Assembly (NCBI GenBank): GCA_009911065.1 | Contig: QXWR01000049.1 | Location: 1-32,516, forward strand | Origin: Clostridiaceae bacterium | GTDB lineage: Bacteria > Bacillota > Clostridia > Lachnospirales > Lachnospiraceae | DNA length: 32,516 nt | Reading direction: 5' to 3' | In this document: in pieces, positions 1-8,556 of the stretch | How positions within the stretch are numbered: the stretch's first letter is position 1 | Layout: every line of letters begins with the position of its first letter | Program-made: the position numbers and the translations under genes | Notes under the pieces: model-generated | Seen by the model: only the letters and a program-made list of their open reading frames with translations | Told to the model about the DNA's origin: nothing | Database searches by the model: none

Positions 1-10
1 TTCTGTCGCG

Positions 11-34
11 CACCCGCATAGCGGGTGGTTTTTT
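11..34 (+). terminator. Intrinsic terminator of a gene left of the window
   Basis: A perfect 7-bp GC-rich stem, CACCCGC (11-17) and GCGGGTG (21-27) with a 3-nt loop, is followed by a run of six T (29-34). This is the standard rho-independent form and must serve a plus-strand gene that ends before the window. Two smaller hairpins follow: TCCG/CGGA around 46-58 and AGGCT/AGCCT around 89-100. Confidence 0.8.
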
Positions 35-110
35 GTTTCGCATGTCTCCGTTTTTCGGATCAGCGAAAAACTCCTACATGCTCAACAGGCTAAAGCCTAC
101 AATAAAATAA

Positions 111-142
111 CCAGACCACCTGCTCCTTGCAGGCGGTCTGCA
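111..142 (-). terminator. Probable terminator after the DUF3788 gene
   Basis: An imperfect inverted repeat pairs CAGACCACCTGC with GCAGGCGGTCTG (one mismatch) around a 5-nt loop. It lies directly downstream of the stop codon at 149. Read on the minus strand it is followed by an AT-rich stretch rather than a long pure T run, so termination strength is uncertain. Confidence 0.55.
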
Positions 143-148
143 TACTCC

Positions 149-451
149 TTATCCTTTACGAATTTCAATCAGACGGAAAATATCCTCATACACTTCTCCC
201 TGATCTTCCAAATCAATCATAAGCCATTTTTGCTCGTTTCCCAACTTGGTTTTCCTGTAAATTTCTCTTACTTCCTTTGTGCATTCTGGAAGAATAGCTT
301 CAACCGCTTCTTTTTCCCTGGCTCCAATCACAACTAATACAGTAAAAAATCCTTCTTTGGGATATATGGTACACAGACTTTTTCCAGATTTTCTAAATTT
401 CACATTCCATTCCAAGGCACAAACACGTCGAAAAAGTTTTGTCAAATTCAT
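149..451 (-). CDS. DUF3788 family protein, N-terminally short
   Basis: The product is 100 residues. The core reads WNVKFRKSGKSLCTIYP, then FFTVLVVIG, and later RKTKLGNEQKWLMIDL, ending with the DILRLI-like helix EDIFRLIEIRKG. I recognise this as the pattern of DUF3788 (function unknown). Members I recall are about 135-140 residues with some 45 further residues before the WNVK strand. Here only about 14 residues precede it, so the gene has probably lost its N-terminal third. Its ATG overlaps the TAA of the upstream YdeI-like pseudogene (TAATG at 449-453), which would allow coupled translation but could also be a deletion junction. It may be a remnant rather than a working gene. Confidence 0.65.
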   Translation of the reverse strand: MNLTKLFRRVCALEWNVKFRKSGKSLCTIYPKEGFFTVLVVIGAREKEAVEAILPECTKEVREIYRKTKLGNEQKWLMIDLEDQGEVYEDIFRLIEIRKG

Positions 452-1010
452 TACATAGGTTTTAAATTTTTATTGAGCCTGTCCACCATCCATGCAATTC
501 GTTTTTCCCGTCCAGCATCCGTCTTTGCGTCAAAATATGCCCGCGTGTAGGTTTTCTTAACCGATAAGGACATAGCCATCCAATTGGTATAAGCAGGCTC
601 ATACTCTTCCAATCGTGTTGAAAGTTGTTGAATTTGTTCCTCTGTAACCGCCTCAGGTTTTGGAGCATACCATTGGCCATTTTTCTTGGCTTCCTCGATT
701 TTCTTTCTGCCAAAATCAGTCATAAGTCCCTGTTTTTCAAGGCTTTCTGCCAATGTCTTATTTTTCTCTGACCACTTGCTCTTCTCCCTGCGTATAGAAA
801 AATATTTCTTATAGGTTTTTCATCAATACTTTGCATCTGCCCGTCAATCCATCCAAAGCAAAGAGCTTCTTCAAGGGCTTCTCCTGCCTTAATTGTTTTC
901 GGCCCGCCAGCTTTTCCAAATAAAAGCCAAACACCAACATTTGACATGCAATGATCCGTAAGCCAGTTCCGGAATGCTTCTCTGTCAGAAAATTTCATTA
1001 CATCACTCAT
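451..1010 (-). pseudogene. YdeI/OmpD-associated family protein, frameshifted
   Basis: Two minus-strand frames join into one recognisable protein. The first begins at ATG 1010 (MSDVMKFSDREAFRNWL) and runs through VWLLFGKAG and EALCFGWIDGQMQSIDEK. The second continues near 815 with the expected YKKYFSIRREKSKWSEKN and then SLEKQGLMTDFGRKKIEEAK to RIAWMVDRLNKNLKPM. This is the layout of the YdeI/OmpD-associated (OmdA-like) family: an FGWIDG segment, a tract with W-S-x-x-N, and a C-terminal KR..W domain. The break falls in the run of A after GATG (minus strand, about 818-823), where one extra A would restore the frame. A one-base sequencing error in the homopolymer is as likely as true decay. A weak purine-rich GGGGG tract precedes the ATG. 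Function of the family is not well defined. Confidence 0.7.
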
Positions 1011-1245
1011 TATGAACCCCCGTTTTCCCAATGGAATATCTGTGTAATCCTTCCCCATTGATTCACCAAGCCGCCGTAGATTGGTCAGTTTTGGCAAAAA
1101 AGAAAAATCATCAAGCAAACGATACACACGATTTCAAATAATTTGATAAAAAAATTCAGCATCAGTATAACACAAAGCTGTATCAGGTGTCCATGGAAAT
1201 TACCGCAAAGCATTCCATTGAATTTACAAAAAATCAGATTCATCA
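1011..1245. other. Intergenic stretch between the YdeI-like gene and the accessory cassette
   Basis: I see no supported gene in this 235-nt stretch. An open minus-strand extension of the YdeI-like frame reaches 1127, but the family start is at 1010 and the extra residues match nothing I recognise. The right part is AT-rich and leads into the cassette promoter. Confidence 0.5.
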
Positions 1246-1274
1246 TTGTTTAACATATCCAGAGATGATATAAT
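1246..1274 (+). promoter_or_regulatory. Sigma-A type promoter of the ATPase/HEPN-like cassette
   Basis: TTGTTT at 1246-1251 and a perfect TATAAT at 1269-1274 are separated by 17 bp. The -10 is preceded by TGA, giving an extended -10 element. The start codon is 84 nt downstream, which leaves an AT-rich leader of roughly 75 nt. No operator repeat is obvious. Confidence 0.7.
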
Positions 1275-1357
1275 TATCTCATACTTTTTATAAAAACAGC
1301 ACGAAAAACCAGAAAATTTGCAGACAACCAAAACCATTTAAGGAGGAACCCTCTATT

Positions 1358-4300
1358 ATGCTGAATCTCCAACAACTAAACAATCTTCAGCAAATTCTAA
1401 TCACCCTTGAACATATTGCTTTGAATATTGAAGATAAAATTCTGGAATTAAGCAGCCGTATTCATTGCGGAGAGTTTCTGTCCGGCTCTTTAAATCGCCA
1501 AATCCAGTCCGAACTCAATGAGCTTTATGCCATTCAGGAAGAATTTTCAAAACAGTTTACCGCACTGTTCACAGAACCGCTGCCTTCTACCATAAACGCA
1601 GCCCGCACCCGATTAGAAGAATACCGAAAAAAGGCGGAAACTGTCCAAAAATATCAGGAATCCATCCGTTTTTTTATGGCTCTTCACTCAGAAGATGAAT
1701 CCGTAGAAACTCTTTTGGAAAAAAGAAAGCGCACTCTGTCCTCGCTTAATTTTATGATTATGGACGAACCCCAAATGCAGGAGGTTTGCGAAATCTACAC
1801 ACAGTTGTTTGATGCCTTTCAAGAAAAAGACCCAATGCAAAGATTTTCCCGCCTATATAAGATGGCCCCTTATCTGGAATCCCAAATTGCCGCAGAAATC
1901 CAGTTTGGAACATTAAACGTTTCCGATTTCTCAAAAAATGATTGGGACCCCATCCAGACAGAGCCGGAATATCCCAGCGCACACAGCCAAGACCAGGAAA
2001 TCTCCTTTGCTTTCGAAGCGTCTGCCAAAGAACAAGAACACCCCTTTTGTTCTGAAGAATATAACACCGAACAAGGCAATCACACGTTTTCCAACAAGGG
2101 CAACATACAACAAGAAAAACCCTGCCTTCCTGAAGAACTCAACATCGAACAAAAAGAGTTCTCCTCCCTTGAGGAACAAAACATGCAGCAAAAAAAGCTC
2201 TCCGATCCTCAAGATAATAACACAAAGCATAAAATCTGCCCTCTTACCAAAGAAAGTGACATACAACAGGAAAAAACCTCCATTCCTCAAGAACACAGCC
2301 CAGAACAAGAAAAATGCTGCGTTCCTCAAGAAGATAACACAAAACAAAAAAACCACCTCCTTCCCAAAGAAGGCAACCTGGAACAAGATAACCAGCTTTT
2401 TCCTCAAAATAATAGTAAAGAACCAGAAACACCATGCTTTCCCCAAGATAACAACAAAGAACCAGAAACACCATGCTTTCCCCAAGATAACAACAAAGAA
2501 CCGAAAACACCATGCTTTCCCCAAGATAACAACAAAGAACCGGAAACACTATGCTTTCCCCAAGATAACTTCATCAAAATACAGGAAAAGCAATTCCTTC
2601 CCGAAAAAGAAATTGATACACCTGTTCATCCCCAGCAGGATAAGGAAAGCCAAGAAGGAAAACTTCCTCTCATTGAAGATCACCACAGCGAGGAATCCGT
2701 CTCCCCAGCCAAAGACAGCCCATTCCCAACAACCAGTGAAACGGAAAGCGAAGTTTCCTCCCACTCCCTTCCGGCAGAAGATGAAACTATCTGGAAAACA
2801 TTAGAAATCCACAATCCAGAAGAAATGATCACCAAAGAAGACCTAAGTTTGTTGGAAGTCCACCTGTCCCCTAAAGCATCGGAAAAACCGAGAGTAAAAG
2901 AGTTTAAAAATGAATTTACCAAACCAAAAGAAATCTTTTTTACAAAAATTGACTGTCTGACAGAAGCATATGAAAGTTTTGGCTATTCCAGAGAATCCAT
3001 TGCCATCTGGAAAAATAAAGAAATCGGTTATTATGATTTTGTAACACAAAAATTATGGCAATCCGGCTATTTGAAGCAATACACCGTAAAAAATACCGGA
3101 GAATTTTATGTTTTATCCATAAAAGGAGATAAGCTGTTTACCCTGCAGGATGCTTTTTCATTTATAAGAAAATACAGCCGAAAAAAAGTTGCGCCTCCTT
3201 CTGAAAAATATTATATAGAAGACAAAGCAAACTCTGCCATTAACCGGATGCTTTGCCAGAGCGCTTTTAGCAAAACATTATCCTTAGACCCGGAATATGA
3301 ATTTTACAAAAGATTCACCTGTGTCGGAAACGACTACTTTTTTATAGGCTTTCCGGAAGTAATCGATTGCATAGACATCCTGTTTTTAGGTATTACCTCC
3401 GATGATCCAAAACAATTTAAAGAGTTTTATGAATATATGAAGCAAATTAACAAAAAAGATGATTTGTATATTGTAATCGGTTTCACCCGCGAAACTGCAC
3501 GTGCCACAGCAAAATGGATTGCAAAAATATCCGATGCCCCCATTCCTGTCTGGTACTGTGAGTATTCAGATAATTCCCTGTTTGATTCCGCAACCGATTG
3601 CCTTGCCGATATAGAAAACGTAATAGAAAATATGGCATTTGAAGAAGAGGAGTCTATGGAAATCACCGTTACAGAAGAAACCGGTTCAGATGAAACTACT
3701 CCAAATAAAATCGGCCAAAATAAAACCAACTCAAATGAAATCGACCAAAATAAAGTCGATCAAAATGAAAACCACCTAACGAAAGCAGACTCAAAGGAAA
3801 CTGCAAAGGATGAAGCTGCAACCGCTGCGGAACCAGAACACACTCTGGTGATTCCCTATCCAGAGCCAAAACAGCCCCCAGGTCTGACTGGCCCTCTCTC
3901 CGAAAGCGAAAAAGAGACTTATGATTCCATTTATGAAGAAATGCTGGCCGACAAAAAATTTTACTGTGCCACCGCTTACGTAAAAGCCCTGTCCAAACAT
4001 ATCCCATATTACGACACCGTTTACCGCCAGTTAGCCTATGCGTTAAACGATCCGATGAATGGATGCAACTACAGATCGGATACTATTTTCAACGTATTTT
4101 GCAGTGACGAAAATCCTTTATCCGATTATTATGTAATCGCTGCCGGGATACGAAATTACTTTTTAAACCAGTTCAATTACGACTATTCCTTACAGCAGCT
4201 TCAAACCATGCTTTCCGGAAACCGTATATTACAAAAAGAGCCGGTCCTGGATCAGATTCTATATACTTTGCAGCAGTTTAAGATTCACTATCACACCGGA

Positions 4301-7300
4301 ATCGACTGCTACGCAGATTACAGAGAAAAAGAACGAGCTTCCTTTGATGGTTATTTGGAAGAAAACCGAAGGGAAGCCAAAAGTTATTACGACCAATACA
4401 GCGCCGGAGCCTTAAAAGAAAACACCTCCCATAAGCGTTTCATTGAAACCGCAAAACTGCTGGTTGGCTCTGGAAGCGACTTGAGCGAATATCTCCAGAT
4501 TGTCATAAACGACGACCGAAGTATGACGGATCTGCTGGAAGATTTCTTAAGACAACATTATATCAAAGACCAAACCGACGTTTGTGAGGATAATATTGAT
4601 TCTGGAAAAATCGACCTAATTTTAGACAGTCACTGGGAACTGGCGGCGCAAAACATGAGGCTTGTGAAAAAAACCTCTGATTTAATGGGCAGTCTTCGAA
4701 TGAACCTTTTTAAAAGAGTCAATAAAATTGTCCGTGTCCTGTGCAACTATGTATTTTTGATAAAATCCACAATCACCAATGAAGATAACCCGGCTCTTCA
4801 GGAATACAAAAAAATCCGTAGTCCTCTTTTAAATGATATTGAAATCGCACTTAAAAAGCTTTCTCAGCCTGTGGCCGATTCTCTGCCAGCTATGGCTGGC
4901 AATCGAATCCTTATAGAAACCCTGGAGGAAATGAAAGCTCGTTTAAACGGTGACTACAAAGAAGGAAGCCATAAATATTTTTACATTCCTTTCCTGAAAA
5001 ACGACAAAGTCCTGTTAGACGACAATTTTCTCCCGATTTTGGATGATGTTTTAGAATTGCCTGCTTTTTCTGTCCAAAACCGCATTCTTGACCATTATCG
5101 GTCCAAGGAACTGGATTGGGATACACGGCTGAATGAAATCATAAACGGCAAAGACGACTATGGCTCTGCAGAACTTATTTTGAAATATTTAAAAACCCAA
5201 AAAATTCCTCTGGCAAACCATGAACTTCTGTCCATTTCCCTGGAGGAAGCGGCCGTTTATCCGCAGAAAGATATGATTCACAAACGCAGTGAATTTATTG
5301 AAGACCTGGAGCTGGCCCAAAGCTATGGTCAAATCGACAATACGGTTGAAAACAGCAAAGAGACCATGATTCAGGTTATGGATGCCTGGTATCAATGGGC
5401 CAACGATACGAAAAACTATGGTTTCTTTGCCAAAATACTGACTGCCTTTAAAGAACGAATCCGGGAAGATGCCCAGGCCCGGGCAGTTGAATTAGAACAG
5501 AACTTAAATATCTATTTACAGGAAAACCCTAAATGGAAGAAAGAATCTTTAACCAGTGATGCCGTTTCCCACATCCGGGACCGGATTCGGCAGCAAAACT
5601 ATGCTGCTGCCGAAGATTTACTAAATCGGCTTCTCACCAATGATCTGGATATAGAAGTGGATCTGCACCAAACCGATTACCTTGCGGAATTTTTAAATGA
5701 ATACGAAATCAATTACAGAAAAACCGCCAATTCCGGGGCGACACTGAAATCGCTGCTCTCCCCTTATCAGATCAACAAAGATACAAAAGGGGCCAGCCGA
5801 TTGCTGGAAAACTGGCCAAGAGGATTTGGCGTAGGCGATGCCATGCTTCGCTCTCTGCTGACTGCTTTGGGATTTCATCCAGACCTTGTAAAGGAAGATC
5901 CGGCAATCCAAGGCAAGATGAAAAGTTATCTCGTAACACTGATGCGTCCGCAAAATGGCCGAAAAAACAATTACAAACATCCCATTTCTGCCTTTGGCTC
6001 TGAAGCAGAAAATAACGGGTTCCGGGTGGTGTGTATCTTTGGAAAGTCCGATGCCTCACGGCTGATTGATACATTTAAAGAAATCGGTAATGCCAAAAAC
6101 ACCCTTGTTCTTCTGGATTATGCCTTAACCCTGGCAGACCGGCGGACCCTGGCGCGAAAGACCAAAACCGATTTGAACGGCAAAATATTTGCTGTAATAG
6201 ACCGAATCACCATATTTTACCTGGCAAAACATTACACAGAGACAGCAGTCAACCGAATGCTGATGGCAGTCATTATGCCATTTGCCTCCTATCAGCCTTA
6301 TATTGATAAATCCGCTGATGTTATGCCCCAGGAAATCTTTATCGGAAGAAAAAAAGAACTGGAAAAAATTGAATCTCCCACAGGAGTCAACATTGTCTAT
6401 GGAGGACGGCAGCTGGGAAAAACTGCTTTGCTGCGCATGGCCCAAAAAAATATTGATATGGACGAAAATGGAGACCGGGCTGTAATTGTAAACGCTTGGA
6501 GAAAGGACTACAAGAAAACCGCAACCGCAATCTCAAAAGCACTGTATGATGAAGGAATCTTAAAAACCGAAAATATTACAGAAGACTGGAATGAACTTGC
6601 CCGAGATATTAAAAACCGGCTTCGAGACACCAAAGAACCAATTCCCTATTTCCTTCTTATGATTGATGAGGCAGATAGTTTCATTGAAAGTTGTGAGACC
6701 ATTGATTATCAACCATTTAATGCATTGAAAGATATTCAGGCCATCGGTTCAGGCCGCTTTAAATTCGTCGTGGCAGGTCTGCGCAATATTGTCCGGTTTA
6801 AACAAACGGCTGCTTTAAATAACAACGGCGTATTAACCCATTTAGATTCCCTGACCGTAAAACCATTTAAGTCTACTGAGGCCAGAGAACTTTTGGAGGT
6901 TCCCCTTTCCTATCTTGGGTTTCGGTTTCCGAAAGATGACAATGAAACAGAAGTGCTGATCTCTACGATTTTCGGAACCACCAACTATTTTCCCGGACTG
7001 ATTCAGTTATACTGCACCAAACTGATCGAGGCCATGAAAAAGAACTATGCCGGATATTCGGAAAGTAAGACGCCCCCTTATTATGTGCGGGAAGAACATA
7101 TTAAAAAAGTTCTGGCAGACCAAACGCTGCAAAAAGGCATCCGGGAGAAATTTTTCATTACATTGAAAGTAGGCGATGACGATTATTATTACATAATAGC
7201 CCTGTTAGTTGCTCATCACTACCATGAAAACAAATCAAAAAACAGTTGTGATCCCCAGGATTTGCTTACACTGGCAGGGACCCTTCTGATTCGGAAGCTT

Positions 7301-7471
7301 TCTTCCATAAGTGTAGAAAAAATCACCGCATTAATGGAAGAAATGTGTGAACTTAATGTATTGCAGCATACCGGCGACGGCCGATACCGATTTGCAAGAC
7401 ATAGCTTCTGCCAGATGATGGGAACCATTCAGCAAATTGACGACGAACTGTTTAAATATATGGAGGATTAA
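1358..7471 (+). CDS. 2037-residue protein with tandem repeats and C-terminal STAND/AAA-type ATPase
   Basis: I do not recognise a named system. Visible modules: residues 1-190, helical and coiled-coil-like; 232-413, a 14-copy 13-residue Q/E/N/P-rich repeat; about 520-600, a winged-helix-like segment (ESFGYSRESIAIW, YYDFVTQKLWQSGYL); about 645-750, an alpha/beta segment (YFFIGFPEVIDCIDILFLG, LYIVIGFTRETA, IPVWYCEY); 775-840, an N/E/K-rich linker; 850-1550, mostly helical; 1555-1650, a small alpha/beta domain (GFRVVCIFG, NTLVLLDYALTLADRR, FAVIDRITIFYL). Then comes the ATPase: FIGRKKELEKI near 1660, Walker A GGRQLGKTAL near 1682-1691, Walker B FLLMIDEADS near 1765-1773, and a C-terminal winged-helix tail to 2037. 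Having the P-loop near the C-terminus is unlike Avs STAND proteins, where it is central. AGGAGG at 1341-1346 supports the ATG. An ATP-dependent conflict or defence role is inference only. Confidence 0.85.
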   Translation: MLNLQQLNNLQQILITLEHIALNIEDKILELSSRIHCGEFLSGSLNRQIQSELNELYAIQEEFSKQFTALFTEPLPSTINAARTRLEEYRKKAETVQKYQESIRFFMALHSEDESVETLLEKRKRTLSSLNFMIMDEPQMQEVCEIYTQLFDAFQEKDPMQRFSRLYKMAPYLESQIAAEIQFGTLNVSDFSKNDWDPIQTEPEYPSAHSQDQEISFAFEASAKEQEHPFCSEEYNTEQGNHTFSNKGNIQQEKPCLPEELNIEQKEFSSLEEQNMQQKKLSDPQDNNTKHKICPLTKESDIQQEKTSIPQEHSPEQEKCCVPQEDNTKQKNHLLPKEGNLEQDNQLFPQNNSKEPETPCFPQDNNKEPETPCFPQDNNKEPKTPCFPQDNNKEPETLCFPQDNFIKIQEKQFLPEKEIDTPVHPQQDKESQEGKLPLIEDHHSEESVSPAKDSPFPTTSETESEVSSHSLPAEDETIWKTLEIHNPEEMITKEDLSLLEVHLSPKASEKPRVKEFKNEFTKPKEIFFTKIDCLTEAYESFGYSRESIAIWKNKEIGYYDFVTQKLWQSGYLKQYTVKNTGEFYVLSIKGDKLFTLQDAFSFIRKYSRKKVAPPSEKYYIEDKANSAINRMLCQSAFSKTLSLDPEYEFYKRFTCVGNDYFFIGFPEVIDCIDILFLGITSDDPKQFKEFYEYMKQINKKDDLYIVIGFTRETARATAKWIAKISDAPIPVWYCEYSDNSLFDSATDCLADIENVIENMAFEEEESMEITVTEETGSDETTPNKIGQNKTNSNEIDQNKVDQNENHLTKADSKETAKDEAATAAEPEHTLVIPYPEPKQPPGLTGPLSESEKETYDSIYEEMLADKKFYCATAYVKALSKHIPYYDTVYRQLAYALNDPMNGCNYRSDTIFNVFCSDENPLSDYYVIAAGIRNYFLNQFNYDYSLQQLQTMLSGNRILQKEPVLDQILYTLQQFKIHYHTGIDCYADYREKERASFDGYLEENRREAKSYYDQYSAGALKENTSHKRFIETAKLLVGSGSDLSEYLQIVINDDRSMTDLLEDFLRQHYIKDQTDVCEDNIDSGKIDLILDSHWELAAQNMRLVKKTSDLMGSLRMNLFKRVNKIVRVLCNYVFLIKSTITNEDNPALQEYKKIRSPLLNDIEIALKKLSQPVADSLPAMAGNRILIETLEEMKARLNGDYKEGSHKYFYIPFLKNDKVLLDDNFLPILDDVLELPAFSVQNRILDHYRSKELDWDTRLNEIINGKDDYGSAELILKYLKTQKIPLANHELLSISLEEAAVYPQKDMIHKRSEFIEDLELAQSYGQIDNTVENSKETMIQVMDAWYQWANDTKNYGFFAKILTAFKERIREDAQARAVELEQNLNIYLQENPKWKKESLTSDAVSHIRDRIRQQNYAAAEDLLNRLLTNDLDIEVDLHQTDYLAEFLNEYEINYRKTANSGATLKSLLSPYQINKDTKGASRLLENWPRGFGVGDAMLRSLLTALGFHPDLVKEDPAIQGKMKSYLVTLMRPQNGRKNNYKHPISAFGSEAENNGFRVVCIFGKSDASRLIDTFKEIGNAKNTLVLLDYALTLADRRTLARKTKTDLNGKIFAVIDRITIFYLAKHYTETAVNRMLMAVIMPFASYQPYIDKSADVMPQEIFIGRKKELEKIESPTGVNIVYGGRQLGKTALLRMAQKNIDMDENGDRAVIVNAWRKDYKKTATAISKALYDEGILKTENITEDWNELARDIKNRLRDTKEPIPYFLLMIDEADSFIESCETIDYQPFNALKDIQAIGSGRFKFVVAGLRNIVRFKQTAALNNNGVLTHLDSLTVKPFKSTEARELLEVPLSYLGFRFPKDDNETEVLISTIFGTTNYFPGLIQLYCTKLIEAMKKNYAGYSESKTPPYYVREEHIKKVLADQTLQKGIREKFFITLKVGDDDYYYIIALLVAHHYHENKSKNSCDPQDLLTLAGTLLIRKLSSISVEKITALMEEMCELNVLQHTGDGRYRFARHSFCQMMGTIQQIDDELFKYMED
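2051..2596 (+). repeat. In-frame 39-bp tandem repeat, 14 copies
   Basis: The 39-bp period runs uninterrupted from 2051 to 2596 inside the giant ATPase gene and encodes a 13-residue unit of the type PQDNNKEPETPCF. Copies 1-9 (2051-2401) are diverged but keep the period, for example PEELNIEQKEFSS and PQEDNTKQKNHLL. Copies 10-13 (2402-2440, 2441-2479, 2480-2518, 2519-2557) are nearly identical in DNA, and copy 14 (2558-2596) is half degenerate. The gradient suggests recent local expansion in a low-complexity linker. There are no spacers, so it is not a CRISPR array. Confidence 0.95.
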
Positions 7472-7472
7472 C

Positions 7473-8546
7473 GTGGACAAACTTTGGTGGAATCATATTA
7501 CAAAAGCTCATAAATTTATGAAAGATATTGTTCGTACTGCAGTGGAGGGGAAGAGTATTCTCCTCTCTCTGCCAGAAAATGTCCCCTGGCGCAATACATT
7601 GGTGGAGTTGGTGGAAGATCAGCTGAAACTGGAAAATCCAAAAAACTCCTTTGAAATCATTTCCGGTCCGGAGGAAGAAGCAGGGCTTTACCTTCTCAAC
7701 CGCTTTTGCAGCGAGGAAAGAAGAACTTCCTACCGTTACGGAATGACCTACGCCTCCTTTCTAGGCCAATGTGAAGATACGGTCTTAAACGACCGATATA
7801 TATGGGTCACGGACGTTCCTGAATCCAAATATGACGAATGGCTGAATTTTATTATGGAATACAGCAAAAGTGTCACCAACAAAACGCCTGCCATTTTCAT
7901 ACTGGAAATCCACAAGGAAAGTTTTGCCCAAAACGCCAAAAAAGGGCTGAAAAAAATCATTTTCAGCCAAAACATCGGAGCCTATGATAAATTTGCCTTC
8001 TGTGCTCTTGCCGCCACGGAAAACAACTGCAAAGATTATCTGCGCCCCTATCTGGCGGAACTGGTTTCCACCCTGTGCAGGGAAGATGTGGAACTTTGTG
8101 CAGAGTGCGTTCATATGGGAAATCAATTCCTGGAAGATCCCATTCCTGTGATCCACCACATTCAGGAAGAAAAATACAGAAGTGACGGAAAATCCTATGA
8201 ATTTTCCAAAACCGATGAAGAAATAAAAAAACTCATATGGGAAACCCAGCTAAAACATGTGTTTCCTGCCATTGAAAAATATCGCAGCTATTTTATTAAA
8301 AAATATTATGATGTCATTGGCAGCGCTCTGCCCATCAGCAATTCTTATGGGGAATTGGTTGACAAACCAGAAGATGTTGAGATTGGCACCCTTTTATATT
8401 TGGCCGGAAACGGAACGATTCCAGTAAATCCAAATGAGTATTCAGAACTGGAACAATACCGAAACTCCCGAAATAAACTGGCTCATTTGAACATACTGGA
8501 ATCCCATGCAGTAGACTTCATTTTAAAACGGCAAATTCCTAATTAA
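7473..8546 (+). CDS. 357-residue partner protein with C-terminal HEPN-like RNxxAH motif
   Basis: The start is taken as GTG 7473: TGGAGGA at 7461-7467 sits 6 nt upstream, inside the last codons of the giant ATPase gene, and the reading frame then begins DKLWWNHITKAHKFM. The open frame reaches back to 7437, but that part is the previous gene's end in another frame. The N-terminal third has a core (GKSILLSLPENVPWRNTL) that looks like the start of an NTPase fold but lacks a usable Walker A GK[ST] loop in context. The middle is alpha/beta (YIWVTDVPES, TPAIFILEIHKES). The last 70 residues are helical and end with YRNSRNKLAHLNIL. R333 to H338 fits the R-x4-6-H signature of HEPN domains, many of which are RNases in toxin and defence systems. 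The gene is translationally coupled to the ATPase gene, so the two products probably act together. HEPN assignment is by motif only. Confidence 0.8.
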   Translation: MDKLWWNHITKAHKFMKDIVRTAVEGKSILLSLPENVPWRNTLVELVEDQLKLENPKNSFEIISGPEEEAGLYLLNRFCSEERRTSYRYGMTYASFLGQCEDTVLNDRYIWVTDVPESKYDEWLNFIMEYSKSVTNKTPAIFILEIHKESFAQNAKKGLKKIIFSQNIGAYDKFAFCALAATENNCKDYLRPYLAELVSTLCREDVELCAECVHMGNQFLEDPIPVIHHIQEEKYRSDGKSYEFSKTDEEIKKLIWETQLKHVFPAIEKYRSYFIKKYYDVIGSALPISNSYGELVDKPEDVEIGTLLYLAGNGTIPVNPNEYSELEQYRNSRNKLAHLNILESHAVDFILKRQIPN

Positions 8547-8556
8547 AATCATTCAT

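Noticed and set aside
1011..1127. N-terminal extension of the YdeI-like gene
   Set aside because: The open frame extends to 1127, but the family start and the purine-rich tract are at 1010, and the extra residues match nothing I recognise.
2051..2596. CRISPR-like regular repeat
   Set aside because: The period is continuous coding sequence with no unique spacers and lies fully in frame.
1931..2764. Minus-strand frames with repeated FFVVILGKAWCF-type peptides
   Set aside because: They are the reverse complement of the same repeat array; no ribosome binding site and no plausible protein.
1938..2804. 288-residue plus-strand frame in the repeat region
   Set aside because: It is a shifted frame of the 39-bp repeats inside the giant ATPase gene. 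Repeats without stops create long frames in all phases.
1358..7471. Assignment as an Avs-type antiviral STAND
   Set aside because: The ATPase is C-terminal and not followed by a TPR sensor array; the effector-like motif is on a separate protein.
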